Part shown: one piece after another, positions 35,507 to 44,469 of the stretch | Layout of the letters: every line of letters starts with the position of its first letter | Position numbering within the stretch: the stretch's first letter is position 1 | Origin: Methanobacterium sp. UBA375 | GTDB lineage: Archaea; Methanobacteriota; Methanobacteria; Methanobacteriales; Methanobacteriaceae | Direction: 5' to 3' | Assembly: GCA_002495625.1 (NCBI GenBank) | Contig: DAGC01000005.1 | Coordinates: 1-64,000 of the forward strand | DNA length: 64,000 nt | Program-made: the position numbers and the translations under genes | Notes under the pieces: model-generated | Told to the model about the DNA's origin: nothing | Database searches by the model: none | What the model saw: the letters and a program-made list of their open reading frames with translations, nothing else

Positions 35507-36589
35507 TTATTCACCTTCCACTTCGTGTCTGGTGGTTACTTTCGTAAAAACATCCTCCAATGAGGGGTCTTTTGTTGATATGGATGAGATGTCACCGTCA
35601 TTTTTTATGATGGTATGTAGAACGGCGGTAACTGCATCTGGGGAATTGCTGATTTTCATGCTCACCCTTCCAGATTGATGGGGTGTTATTTCAAATATGA
35701 ATGGGAGTTTTTCCAGTTCCTGTATCATTGGATCGCATAGGTTGTCAATTTTCATACTTACCTCCCGGGCGTTGGCGATTTCCGCTTCCAACATGCTCCC
35801 TTTAAGCTTATGGAATGAAGATACTTGGGCAACGTTTGAATTCTCTTCCAGGTCTTTCATGATCTTACTGATATTCATCCTGGTTGTAGAGCCGTTATCC
35901 TCGAGTATTTCATCTTTAAGTCTTTGTGGCGTATCATACGCCGCTAAAAGACCTTTATCTATTATACCCACATGGTCACAGAGCATATCTACCTCGTACA
36001 TGTCGTGGGAACAGAGAATTATGGTGTGGCCGGTGTCGTTCAGTTCTTGGATGAGTTCCCAGAGCACTGCTTTGGTGGTGGGGTCTAATCCGATGGTTGG
36101 TTCATCTAGAAACAGGATATCTGGCTGGTGTATCAGACTGGCTACCACGGAAACTTTCTGTTTCTGCCCCCCGGAAAGCTGTCTTACCAGTTTGTTCTGG
36201 GCATATTTGATGTCTACCAGTTCCATCAGGTCGTTGATCCTTTCTTCTTTAAGGTCTTCAGACAGTCCGTAGTAATCTGCACAGAGTTCTGCATTTTCCC
36301 GGGCTGTTAAATCCCCATATAAACTTACTAACTGAGGGACCATCCCTATTTTCTGTCTTACTTCGTTTGGATGGTCTACAACATCATACCCAGAGACGTT
36401 GGCTGTTCCGGATGTGGGTTGGATAAGACAGGTTAACATCTTAATTGTTGTGGTTTTTCCAGCACCATTAGGGCCTAAAAAACCAAATATGCTCTTGTCT
36501 TCTACTTTAAGGTTTAATTCATCGACTGCCAAAAAATCTCCGTATTTTTTGGTCAGATCGAAGGTTTCTATAGCATATTTCATTTTCAT
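35507..36589 (-). CDS. ABC transporter ATP-binding protein
   Basis: A 360-residue DrrA-type ATPase: Walker A GPNGAGKTTT at about residues 40-49, Q-loop QL, ABC signature LSGGQKQK, Walker B ILFLDEPTIGLDP, and H-loop CSHDMYEVDML. The C-terminal 120 residues form the accessory domain usual in drug-export ATPases. It is the middle gene of padR-ATPase-permease, 18 bp after padR, which suggests an efflux pump induced by a compound sensed by PadR. Confidence 0.93.
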   Translation of the reverse strand: MKMKYAIETFDLTKKYGDFLAVDELNLKVEDKSIFGFLGPNGAGKTTTIKMLTCLIQPTSGTANVSGYDVVDHPNEVRQKIGMVPQLVSLYGDLTARENAELCADYYGLSEDLKEERINDLMELVDIKYAQNKLVRQLSGGQKQKVSVVASLIHQPDILFLDEPTIGLDPTTKAVLWELIQELNDTGHTIILCSHDMYEVDMLCDHVGIIDKGLLAAYDTPQRLKDEILEDNGSTTRMNISKIMKDLEENSNVAQVSSFHKLKGSMLEAEIANAREVSMKIDNLCDPMIQELEKLPFIFEITPHQSGRVSMKISNSPDAVTAVLHTIIKNDGDISSISTKDPSLEDVFTKVTTRHEVEGE

Positions 36590-36607
36590 TACCTCGGCAT
36601 TCCCCGT

Positions 36608-37099
36608 TCACTTTAAAGAAAACATGTCTTCCATAAATTCTTTATGAATGTTGGATCGTCCTAATTCCTTGTCTTTAGCCGCTACTTTCCGGATACGATC
36701 TAGGCTTTCTTCTCCTTCACGGGTTATTTCATAATATTTTACTCTTCTCTTCCCATGATGTTCCCAGGTTCCCTTTATCAGTCCTTTTTTTTCAAGACTG
36801 TGTAATACAGGATATATCATACTGGCACTGGGCATTTTTTTGTTGCTGAAAGGTGATGCTTCATGTAATTGAGTCATTATTTCATATCCATGTTGTCTTT
36901 TTTTACTTATGAGCCATAGAATAATGAGATTACCAAAACCTTTCATGAATCCTTTAATCATCTTTCTATCATGTCGATGTAATTTCTTGATTTCTTCATT
37001 GAATGTATTTTCATTTATTTCATGATTTTCTAGAATTTCATTATTTTCATTCAATCCAACAGGGGAATTAGAATCCTGTTTCACTGTTTCCATCTCCAC
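36608..37099 (-). CDS. PadR-family transcriptional regulator
   Basis: 163 residues. An acidic, Asn/Glu-rich N-terminal extension (about 1-45) precedes a PadR winged helix: LIILWLISKKRQHGYEIMTQL, then SASMIYPVLHSLEKKGLIKG and the wing GKRRVKYYEITREGEE. A short C-terminal helix (about 130-163) would dimerise. It is first in the operon with the ABC exporter, and two palindromes in its leader look like its operator, so autorepression relieved by a pump substrate is likely (inference). Confidence 0.9.
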   Translation of the reverse strand: MEMETVKQDSNSPVGLNENNEILENHEINENTFNEEIKKLHRHDRKMIKGFMKGFGNLIILWLISKKRQHGYEIMTQLHEASPFSNKKMPSASMIYPVLHSLEKKGLIKGTWEHHGKRRVKYYEITREGEESLDRIRKVAAKDKELGRSNIHKEFMEDMFSLK

Positions 37100-37120
37100 C
37101 GATTATATTGCGAAAAATTA

Positions 37121-37157
37121 TATATCAATTTTCGATATAGATTATCTTGATATATCA
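37121..37157. promoter_or_regulatory. putative PadR operator
   Basis: TATATC at 37121-37126 and GATATA at 37134-37139 form an inverted repeat with 7-bp spacing; a perfect 10-bp palindrome TGATATATCA lies at 37148-37157. Both sit in the leader and promoter of padR and also upstream of the divergent sugar-isomerase-like gene. Confidence 0.45.
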
Positions 37158-37260
37158 TTATATTATATAAACCTATTGATTAACGATTAATAATTATAGA
37201 AAATTAAAAGAGTCAAAAAGATTAAAAGACGATTGTAACAATTAAAACAGGAGTTTGATG

Positions 37261-38019
37261 ATGAAACTAGGTTTTTCTACACTTTCCCTCTTTATGAAAT
37301 CATTTGAAGAATGGTTGGAAATTGCTTCTCGTGATGGGTTTAATATGATGGAGATACTCTGTGAAGGACCGCATACCTGGCCCAGGATAGCGTTAAGCTT
37401 TGGTCCGGAAGTTTTTCAAATATTTGAATCCTACGACATCGATATTTACCTCCACTCACCCACCATAGACATGAACCCGGCCAGCCTCAACCCAGGAATA
37501 AGGGAGGAAACGTTGATCCAAACAAAAGAAACCATTGATATGGCCGTAATGATAGGGGCAAAGGCAATAACCACCCATCCGGGATTAATCCACAGGTTGG
37601 AGGATAGGGTGAGGGAAATGGGAAAATTTTATTCTGTTGAAACATTAACTGAAGCCAACCAATATGCAAAAGACAGAGATGTACTGTTATCGGTGGAAAA
37701 CATGCCCAACAGATACGCTTACTTCTGCAACACCGCCCAGGAACATTCATATTTCATCAAAGAAACGGGTGCACATGCAACCGTCGACCTGGGACATGCC
37801 AACACCAATGGAGATGTAAAACCGTTCCTGTCCCTGGAAAATATCAGTTACTACCATTTAAGCGATAACAACGGGGAAAAGGATCAGCATCTCAGTTTGG
37901 GAGAAGGCAACCTCAATTTAAATTTATTAAAAGGAATAGACAATGTTATAATTGAACTCAACAATTATGAAAATGTTTTAAAAAGCAGGGAAATTTTTAT
38001 AAATTCAAGGGGGAGTTAG
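37261..38019 (+). CDS. sugar phosphate isomerase/epimerase-like TIM-barrel protein
   Basis: A 253-residue AP-endonuclease family 2/xylose-isomerase-like barrel. Metal-ligand positions are visible: HPGLIHR, VENMP (glutamate), VDLGHAN (Asp and His), YHLSDN and the final glutamate in VIIELNN. I chose the ATG at 37261, seven bases after AGGAG; an ATG three bases earlier and a TTG at 37255 are alternatives. It runs two bases ahead of the DUF362 ferredoxin gene, so they are coupled. Family members act on sugars or on abasic DNA; this form is more like the sugar isomerases. Confidence 0.82.
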   Translation: MKLGFSTLSLFMKSFEEWLEIASRDGFNMMEILCEGPHTWPRIALSFGPEVFQIFESYDIDIYLHSPTIDMNPASLNPGIREETLIQTKETIDMAVMIGAKAITTHPGLIHRLEDRVREMGKFYSVETLTEANQYAKDRDVLLSVENMPNRYAYFCNTAQEHSYFIKETGAHATVDLGHANTNGDVKPFLSLENISYYHLSDNNGEKDQHLSLGEGNLNLNLLKGIDNVIIELNNYENVLKSREIFINSRGS

Positions 38020-38021
38020 GG

Positions 38022-39128
38022 ATGTCCAGTAAAGTTTATTTCGCTGATTTAAGGTCCAGAAGCCAGCATGAAAACAAGGTAAATAAAATTAAAAGACTCT
38101 TCGATGAAGGCGGTCTTGATAAACTGGTTGGTATGAATGATTTAACAGCCATCAAACTCCATTTCGGTGAAAAAGGGAATGATTCATTCATCAAACCAAT
38201 CTTCATAAGGGCTGTGGTGGAGAAGGTATTGGAAAATAAGGGTAAGCCATTTTTAACCGATACCAACACGTTATACTATGGGAGCCGGCATAATTCAGCC
38301 GACCACCTGGAGACAGCCATATTAAACGGTTTTGATTACTCGGTTGCTGGGGCTCCCCTGATTATTGCCGACGGATTACAGGGTGAAAACTGGAAACCGG
38401 TGGGAGTGGGTTTAAAACATTTCAAAGAGGTTAAAATCGCAGGCGACATCTTAAGCGCTGATAGCATGATTGTAATGTCACACTTCAAGGGCCATGCCAT
38501 GAGCGGGTTTGGAGGTGCGCTTAAGAACCTGGCAATGGGATGTGCCGCTGCCCCAGGGAAAATAGAACAGCATAAAATGAATAAACCAGTGATAACCGAT
38601 GCGTGTACTGCATGCGGTGTTTGTATAGGTGAATGTCCCACCTATGCCATGTACCTGAAGGATGATAAATCCCATATAGACTACGACATGTGCATCGCCT
38701 GTAACAACTGCCTGGAGTTATGCCCGGACTCCGCCATCACCTTAAACTGGGAGGATATACCCATATTTATGGAAAGGATGATGGAGTACTCCTATGGAGC
38801 AGTTAAAGATAAGCCGGGAAAGGTGGGGTACATCAACTTCCTCACGGATATCACGCCAGACTGTGACTGTGTGCCCTGGAGTGATGCCCCTTTAGTCCCA
38901 GATATCGGTATTTTAGCATCGACTGATCCCGTGGCCTTAGACCATGCCAGTTTCAACCTGGTAAACCAGCAGAAAGGATTTAAACACTCACTTTTACATG
39001 GTAATTATGAGGAAGACACTGATAAATTTAAAGGTGTCTGGAAACAGGTCGATGGGGTTATACAGCTGAAATATGCCGAAGAGATAGGTTTAGGATCTAT
39101 GGATTATGAGTTAATTGATGCAGAATAA
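38022..39128 (+). CDS. DUF362 protein with 2[4Fe-4S] ferredoxin domain
   Basis: 368 residues. A DUF362 domain (about 1-185 and 240-360) is interrupted by a bacterial-type ferredoxin segment at about residues 187-245 with CTACGVCIGECP and CIACNNCLELCP. The conserved SHFKGHAMSGFGGALKNLAMGC is typical of the family. It is thought to be an iron-sulfur oxidoreductase, but no reaction is established. Gene start follows GGGGAG and is coupled to the TIM-barrel gene upstream. Confidence 0.88.
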   Translation: MSSKVYFADLRSRSQHENKVNKIKRLFDEGGLDKLVGMNDLTAIKLHFGEKGNDSFIKPIFIRAVVEKVLENKGKPFLTDTNTLYYGSRHNSADHLETAILNGFDYSVAGAPLIIADGLQGENWKPVGVGLKHFKEVKIAGDILSADSMIVMSHFKGHAMSGFGGALKNLAMGCAAAPGKIEQHKMNKPVITDACTACGVCIGECPTYAMYLKDDKSHIDYDMCIACNNCLELCPDSAITLNWEDIPIFMERMMEYSYGAVKDKPGKVGYINFLTDITPDCDCVPWSDAPLVPDIGILASTDPVALDHASFNLVNQQKGFKHSLLHGNYEEDTDKFKGVWKQVDGVIQLKYAEEIGLGSMDYELIDAE

Positions 39129-39180
39129 TATTAGGGATTGACAGTGGAATAAGGATCATTAATTGATTACTGATAAATTT

Positions 39181-39191
39181 TCTACGGTAGA
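39181..39191. repeat. TCTACNGTAGA palindrome, copy 4 (centre G)
   Basis: Same 5-bp arms as the other copies with G at the centre. It lies just before the start of the TMEM175-like gene, which has two more copies downstream, so the gene is framed by the element. Confidence 0.55.
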
Positions 39192-39204
39192 CTGAGTGAA
39201 GGTC

Positions 39205-39816
39205 ATGAAATCTGATAACAATAGTAGTATGGACATATCAATGACCACTAAACGTCTTGAGACTTTGGTAGATGGTATTTTTGCCATTGCCATGACTCTT
39301 CTGGTTTTGGGCCTTGAAGTTCCTCAAATTCCTTATCCTGCCACCAATACCCAAATTATAGATGCATTAATAACAATGAGCCCACAATTTTTTAACTATA
39401 TTTTGAGTTTTGTTTTTTTGGGCGTGTTTTGGAGAATTAACCATACCCAGTTTCACATGATAAAAAAAACAGATAGAAGTCTCTTGGTGATCAACATATT
39501 TTGGCTTCTATTAGTGGCACTGGTACCATTTTCCACGGGTTTGATAGGGGATTATGGATATCTCACGGTTCCAATGGCATTTTTCCATTTAAACATCTTT
39601 TTAATTGGGTTGCTTTACAATTTTAACTGGTATTATGCAGTTAATCATAATTTTATAGACGAAAAGGTTGATAGAAATATTATAGAATCCCAGAAAAAAT
39701 TGAATTTATTCTTCCCTGTCTGTGCATTAATATCGGTAGGGATAGCTTTTATTGTTCCTGAATACAGTTTCTTTGGTTATTTCGGTTTGTTCTTCATGAG
39801 AAGGATTCGTTTTTAA
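39205..39816 (+). CDS. TMEM175-like (DUF1211) cation channel
   Basis: About 203 residues with six hydrophobic helices, opening with TKRLETLVDGIFAIAMTLLVLGLEVP. This is the DUF1211/TMEM175 first-helix motif, though the usual F-S-D core is L-V-D here. The related bacterial proteins are tetrameric K+-permeable channels with one such domain per subunit. The start is uncertain (GTG at 39196, ATG at 39205 or 39229); no good ribosome-binding site is seen. It stands alone, framed by palindromes. Confidence 0.8.
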   Translation: MKSDNNSSMDISMTTKRLETLVDGIFAIAMTLLVLGLEVPQIPYPATNTQIIDALITMSPQFFNYILSFVFLGVFWRINHTQFHMIKKTDRSLLVINIFWLLLVALVPFSTGLIGDYGYLTVPMAFFHLNIFLIGLLYNFNWYYAVNHNFIDEKVDRNIIESQKKLNLFFPVCALISVGIAFIVPEYSFFGYFGLFFMRRIRF

Positions 39817-39846
39817 ATTAACAAATTTTTAAGCTGGTTCTATTTT

Positions 39847-39857
39847 TCTACTGTAGA
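39847..39857. repeat. TCTACNGTAGA palindrome, copy 5
   Basis: First of two copies in the 120-bp spacer between the convergent TMEM175-like and HAD genes, 32 bp from copy 6 (about three helical turns). Confidence 0.6.
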
Positions 39858-39873
39858 ATATTTTTTTTAATCA

Positions 39874-39894
39874 ATTTTTCTACTGTAGAAAAAT
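39874..39894. repeat. TCTACNGTAGA palindrome, copy 6, extended
   Basis: The longest copy: a perfect 21-bp palindrome with 10-bp arms around a single T, ending in A-runs and T-runs. As RNA the one-base loop would open, but a stem ending in a U-run could aid termination from either convergent gene. Confidence 0.6.
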
Positions 39895-39936
39895 ATCACA
39901 AGGTAATCATAGAAAATACCCAAAATTTACCTCAGT

Positions 39937-40743
39937 TTAAAAATCAATGTCCAGAATATCATTTATATTATAAACAACCACATTTGCCCCTTTATACAAT
40001 TTTTCAGGGACATCTTCCCCTTGTTGAAGAGTTAACACACCTATATCTGCTTCTTCAATTGCAAGTAAATCATTTGAGCTGTTACCTACCATCATAACCT
40101 TGTAATATTGTTTAAGATGTCGGACAATGTCTCTTTTGTCCCATGAATCGGCAGTACCGCACACATTACCACGGGGGATATGTATGTACTCTGCCAGTTC
40201 CTCTAATGATTTGGTCCGATCTCCTGAGGCAACATAAATTTCAACACCCCTATTTATGAGTTCTTTAATCACCTGGGGGACTTCTTTGAAAATTTTCCCA
40301 CCTGCAGTTATGGTGAATTCGATTTCTCCACTATCGACGTTCATTATGAATCCAGATCCGCTGCAGATCTGTACGTTGTAATGTTTTTTTATCACCGCGT
40401 TTACAGTATCCTGGATATCGGATACCCGGGACTGGTCGTTTTTAAGGATGTCCAGTATTAACTCTTTATCGATATCCTTACTGGAGTAGCTCACGTCGAT
40501 ATCTACTTTATTTTTCTCTAGAAAATGGCGGATGTTCTGTTGGGGTTTTGCCTTCATCACACATTTTGTAGGGTCAGTTTGCAGTACAACCAGCACCCGG
40601 TTTGTTTTATAATCAACTAGGTCAATGGTACTGATATGATCGCAGATAATTCCTGTTTTAATGTTTTTCACGGCACGGTACCTTCTAATAAGGGTGCCGG
40701 AATTATCGAAGACCACTGCCTTTGCCTGTTGCATAAAATTCAC
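39937..40743 (-). CDS. soluble P-type-ATPase-like HAD hydrolase
   Basis: A 268-residue HAD protein. Motif I is FDNSGTL (nucleophile D13), which has the DxxGT form of P-type ATPases rather than the DxDGT of ordinary HAD phosphatases. Motif II ASGDRT and motif IV MVGNSSNDLLAIEEADIGV follow. A central insert (about residues 60-130) may act as nucleotide domain or cap. No membrane segments are present, so it is a soluble phosphatase related to the catalytic domain of metal pumps, as known in some methanogens. Substrate unknown. It is followed upstream by LysE in the same direction. Confidence 0.78.
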   Translation of the reverse strand: MNFMQQAKAVVFDNSGTLIRRYRAVKNIKTGIICDHISTIDLVDYKTNRVLVVLQTDPTKCVMKAKPQQNIRHFLEKNKVDIDVSYSSKDIDKELILDILKNDQSRVSDIQDTVNAVIKKHYNVQICSGSGFIMNVDSGEIEFTITAGGKIFKEVPQVIKELINRGVEIYVASGDRTKSLEELAEYIHIPRGNVCGTADSWDKRDIVRHLKQYYKVMMVGNSSNDLLAIEEADIGVLTLQQGEDVPEKLYKGANVVVYNINDILDIDF

Positions 40744-40770
40744 TTGATTACTAGGTTTTAAAGTTTTTTA

Positions 40771-41424
40771 TCAATAAAGTCGGAAGTTCAACATATTCAA
40801 CTGTGCTGTGATAAGGAAGTAGGCGCCTAAGACTATTAAAAATAACCCACAAATTTTCATTATAAGGCTATACTGCTTTTCACTTATAACAGTGGATCCT
40901 TTACTGCTGAAAAAGGAAACCGCACTAAACCAACCAAGATCAGCTGACCAGTGTCCTATTATAAATCCAATTAATCCTACCAGACCCGCCATTTCCACAC
41001 CCTTGAATAAGAAAGCCAGGCCAATGGTAGCCCACCAGATGAAGAAATATGGATTGGAAACGCTGGTTACAATCCCCTTCAGGACCGATCCATACTTACT
41101 GGATGTTTCTTCTGTATCAGAAACATCATTAAGGTCAACAGTGGATTTTGAAGTGATATAACCCATGTAAATAAGCATTATACCCCCCAAAGTCCCTATT
41201 ATTATAGCAACTTCTGCAGAGCCAACCAGCCAGCTAAAACCGGCTAAAATGAAGATTATCAGAATAAGTTCCGTGATAAAATGGCCTAAAACCACTAACG
41301 GTCCTGTTAAAAATCCCTTTTTTACAGAATCTGAAACAGTCACCGTCAGCATCGGCCCGGGCACTAAGGCCCCTGATAATCCCACCCCAAAGGAAGTGAG
41401 GACAAATAAGATTAGCTCTAACAT
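40771..41424 (-). CDS. LysE-family transporter
   Basis: 217 residues, six hydrophobic helices, with the family pattern near the start: GLSGALVPGPMLTVTVSDSVKKGF, then GHFITELILIIFILAG. The middle loop (about 80-105) is charged and cytoplasmic. LysE/RhtB proteins export amino acids or other small polar solutes. It lies 27 bp before the HAD gene on the same strand and 90 bp after an ornithine cyclodeaminase-family gene, so amino-acid overflow is a reasonable context. Confidence 0.84.
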   Translation of the reverse strand: MLELILFVLTSFGVGLSGALVPGPMLTVTVSDSVKKGFLTGPLVVLGHFITELILIIFILAGFSWLVGSAEVAIIIGTLGGIMLIYMGYITSKSTVDLNDVSDTEETSSKYGSVLKGIVTSVSNPYFFIWWATIGLAFLFKGVEMAGLVGLIGFIIGHWSADLGWFSAVSFFSSKGSTVISEKQYSLIMKICGLFLIVLGAYFLITAQLNMLNFRLY

Positions 41425-41513
41425 CTCATTTCACTATTTATATGTATTTTTTGCACTGGTTTATTCCAGATATCTTCACTGGTTTATTCCAGGATTTATG
41501 ATATTTTCTGTCT

Positions 41514-42506
41514 TCATTCTAGGAAATTGATCGTCTGACCTACACCAGCTTTCAGTGCTTTTTCACGGATATTCCAGGCAGTGACTATGTCCTGCACAGC
41601 CAGACCAGTGGAGTCAAAGACGGTTATTTCTCCATCAGATTCCCTTCCTGGCTTATCCCCATTCACTATTTCACCAATCCGAGCATGGATATCACTTCTT
41701 CGGACAGTCCCTTCCCGGACCGGTATGTTTATTTCACCACTGTGGCTGGCCTGGCTCCAGCAGTCAATAACTATCTTGGCTTTTTCTATTAGATGGCTAC
41801 TCAGTTCCTGTTTACCAGGGGCATCGGCGCCCATAGCGTTTATATGGGTCCCGTCATCTACCCAGCTTCTATGAATGATTGGCGTCCGGCTGGGGGTGGT
41901 GGTTGATATAACGTCAGAACCCTCAACTGCTTCCTGTATGGTATCCACTGCACGGGCGTTTAAGCCAAGTTTGTCTCTAAGCATTTTGGCGAAGGTTTCC
42001 CGATGGGTGCATGTTCTACAGGAGACCTTAACTTCCTTGATATCCATAACCTCTTTTATGGCCATCGCCTGTGTAAAAGCCTGCATACCAGCACCTACCA
42101 GTCCCAGGATCTTTGAATCTTTCCTGGCCAGATACTTAGTTGCTACTCCACCGGCGGCACCGGTCCTCATGTTGGTGATCCATGTTCCATCCATAACGGC
42201 CAGTGGGAATCCGGTTTGTGGGTCTACCAGTTCAATTAATCCCATAACCGTTGGTAGATTATGTTCTTGAGGATTCAGGGGGTGGACGTTGACGTTTTTA
42301 ACCCCTGCTTCATCCAGACCACGTATGAAACAGGGCATAATCCGCAGGTCGCCCTCATATTTGTTGAAAAACAGGTACATCTTAGAGGGCATCTGTACTT
42401 TACGGTTTGCATCAACAGAATAAGCTGTTTCCACATAGTCGATTATTTCTTTCATATCAGCAAGCTCTTGAATCTCGCTCTGTTTTAAAAGAAGGGTTTC
42501 TAACAT
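41514..42506 (-). CDS. ornithine cyclodeaminase / mu-crystallin family dehydrogenase (possibly alanine dehydrogenase)
   Basis: A 330-residue NAD(P)-dependent protein. MKEIIDYVETAYSV leads the substrate domain with the lysine in PSKMYLFFN; the Rossmann motif GLVGAGMQAFTQAMAI is at about 136-151, and VDDGTHINAMGADAPGKQEL is the family's second conserved block. Archaeal members include alanine dehydrogenase and ornithine cyclodeaminase; the sequence alone does not settle which. A LysE exporter follows downstream on the same strand. Confidence 0.88.
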   Translation of the reverse strand: MLETLLLKQSEIQELADMKEIIDYVETAYSVDANRKVQMPSKMYLFFNKYEGDLRIMPCFIRGLDEAGVKNVNVHPLNPQEHNLPTVMGLIELVDPQTGFPLAVMDGTWITNMRTGAAGGVATKYLARKDSKILGLVGAGMQAFTQAMAIKEVMDIKEVKVSCRTCTHRETFAKMLRDKLGLNARAVDTIQEAVEGSDVISTTTPSRTPIIHRSWVDDGTHINAMGADAPGKQELSSHLIEKAKIVIDCWSQASHSGEINIPVREGTVRRSDIHARIGEIVNGDKPGRESDGEITVFDSTGLAVQDIVTAWNIREKALKAGVGQTINFLE

Positions 42507-42633
42507 TTTTCTTTTCTCCCATGAAAAAATTAATTTGTATTATACAATTGGACTTTCCAGTAAATTAAAGATTTTGACAGGAAATAATATGATATGAAAT
42601 CATGAAAATATCAATAATGGGGAGAAAAATTCA

Positions 42634-43410
42634 ATGAATTTAAAGGAAAGATTCTGGGAAGTGGATTTTCTGCGCGGCCTGGCTGTTATACTTATGATTG
42701 CCTACCATTTCATTTTTGACCTCAGTTTCTTTGGAATATATCCTTTAAACATCTTTTCAGGACTTTTATGGTTTTTACCCCGTATCATAGCGGGCATTTT
42801 CATATTTCTAGTTGGTGTTTCCCTCTATTTAAGTTACACCCGGGCGGAACTATTAGGTATCTATTCCAGTGAAAAAGATTTCTTTTTCAAATACCTGAAA
42901 AGAGGGCTCTGGATATTCTCCCTGGGGCTGGTGATTACCCTGGCCACCTGGATATTTATCAGGGCCGAATTCATAGTCTTCGGCATCCTGCACTTCATAG
43001 GACTGGCCATAATCCTTCAATATCCTTTCTTAAAATCCAATAGAAATCATAAATATCTAAATTTAGCCGTCGGGCTGATATTTATAGTAGCAGGGATTTA
43101 CCTCGCCGGGTTTACCTTTAACTTTGACTGGCTGTTATGGCTGGGTTTTATTCCTCAAAATCTAGTTACTGTAGATTATTTCCCATTACTACCCTGGTTG
43201 GGGGTGGTTTCACTGGGAATATTCGTAGGGAGTATCCTATATAAGGATTACCGGCGTAAATTCGCACTTCCTGATCTTTCCAGTTATTCACCCATTGAAA
43301 CATTTTGTTTTCTTGGCCGACATTCCCTGGTAATTTATTTTATCCATCAACCTATTTTAATAACTTTATTATATATTTTAGGAGTTTTAGACATCTCATA
43401 TTTGTTTTAA
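42634..43410 (+). CDS. DUF1624 heparan-glucosaminide N-acetyltransferase-like membrane protein
   Basis: A 258-residue membrane protein with about seven helices. The start, FWEVDFLRGLAVILMIAYH, carries the R-G-L-A and H motif of acyltransferase-3/HGSNAT-like proteins; the C-terminus has FLGRHSLVIYFIHQPILI, the second family signature with conserved His. It probably transfers an acyl group across the membrane to a sugar or lipid of the envelope. Monocistronic; GGGGAG precedes the ATG. Confidence 0.85.
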   Translation: MNLKERFWEVDFLRGLAVILMIAYHFIFDLSFFGIYPLNIFSGLLWFLPRIIAGIFIFLVGVSLYLSYTRAELLGIYSSEKDFFFKYLKRGLWIFSLGLVITLATWIFIRAEFIVFGILHFIGLAIILQYPFLKSNRNHKYLNLAVGLIFIVAGIYLAGFTFNFDWLLWLGFIPQNLVTVDYFPLLPWLGVVSLGIFVGSILYKDYRRKFALPDLSSYSPIETFCFLGRHSLVIYFIHQPILITLLYILGVLDISYLF

Positions 43411-43505
43411 GCCTGATAAATATTCTAATTTTTGAAGATAAAATTTAGATGTTCTTAGAGTCAAATAGATAATGTAGAAAAAAATTTTTTTAACAAGGGG
43501 ATTGA

Positions 43506-44444
43506 ATGAATCATCGTACCTCGAATTTGATAAAGTTCATCAAACTAGGAAAACCCCATCTAACCCTTGGTTTATTCTTTTACTTCTCTATTGGAGCTCT
43601 GATTGCCATCCTGCTCCATGCACAATTTGATATGGGTAAATTTTTACTGGGCTGGGTCATCATATTTCTTTCTGGATGGGCGGTTCATTATCACAACGAC
43701 TATTTTGATTTTGAAACAGACCATCACACCCAACCAACACCCATCTCTGGCGGTAGCGGTGTTTTAATTGAACATCCGGAATGGAGAGGCTTATCCATAT
43801 CAATGGCATTTATACTGATGGGTTTGGCCATCGTTCTTTCAGTAGCCTTCACCGTGATTTACTCCTATCCTTTAAATTTCATTTTATTTGTCATCATGGG
43901 CAACATCCTGGCCTGGTTTTATGCAGCGCCCCCTGTAAAATTATCATATCGTGGATTAGGAGAATTTGGAAACACCGCCATTGGATTTCTATTTCCCGCC
44001 ATGGGCTACTTCAGTTTAATGGGAACCTTAAATCTACCTTTCTTCATTTTCGTCATACCCATACTATTTTTACAGATGTTATTCACCGGTAGTGTGGAAA
44101 TACCGGACATGGAAGGCGATAAAAAGGGAGGTAAGAAAACCTGGATCGTATCATGGGGCCGTGGATTTGGTTTTAAGTTGATCGCCATTTCAGGATTACT
44201 GGTCACTTTATCCTTCCTCATAATTCCTTTAACCAACTTATTCCCTTCCATCATTAATTTCCAGATACTGGCAGCAATATCACTCATCCCATTATCTTTA
44301 GGGATTATAGGGCTGATAAAAAGCCCTTTAGACAAAGCATCTGCCACAAAACTATGCATCTATAACCTGATATCAATCATGGTGGCCGCAATAATGATCA
44401 ACTTCTATTTCATATATCTGCTGTCCATCCCGGTCATATCCTGA
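43506..44444 (+). CDS. UbiA-family prenyltransferase, copy 1
   Basis: A 312-residue membrane enzyme with eight or nine helices. The first aspartate-rich motif is HNDYFDFETD (NDxxDxxxD), the second is EIPDMEGDKKGGKKT; together they bind Mg-diphosphate of the prenyl donor. MenA-like rather than digeranylgeranyl-glycerophosphate synthase in the second motif. AGGGGAT precedes the ATG. It is 25 bp before a close paralogue. The acceptor is unknown; methanogens make no menaquinone, so a special lipid or pterin-side product is possible. Confidence 0.85.
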   Translation: MNHRTSNLIKFIKLGKPHLTLGLFFYFSIGALIAILLHAQFDMGKFLLGWVIIFLSGWAVHYHNDYFDFETDHHTQPTPISGGSGVLIEHPEWRGLSISMAFILMGLAIVLSVAFTVIYSYPLNFILFVIMGNILAWFYAAPPVKLSYRGLGEFGNTAIGFLFPAMGYFSLMGTLNLPFFIFVIPILFLQMLFTGSVEIPDMEGDKKGGKKTWIVSWGRGFGFKLIAISGLLVTLSFLIIPLTNLFPSIINFQILAAISLIPLSLGIIGLIKSPLDKASATKLCIYNLISIMVAAIMINFYFIYLLSIPVIS

Positions 44445-44469
44445 AAAATTCTTAAAAAAAGGAATTATC

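Noticed and set aside
40881..40897. CTTATAAC sequence inside the lysE gene as another heptad array
   Set aside because: Only one unit is present with no in-phase neighbours, and it lies in coding sequence.
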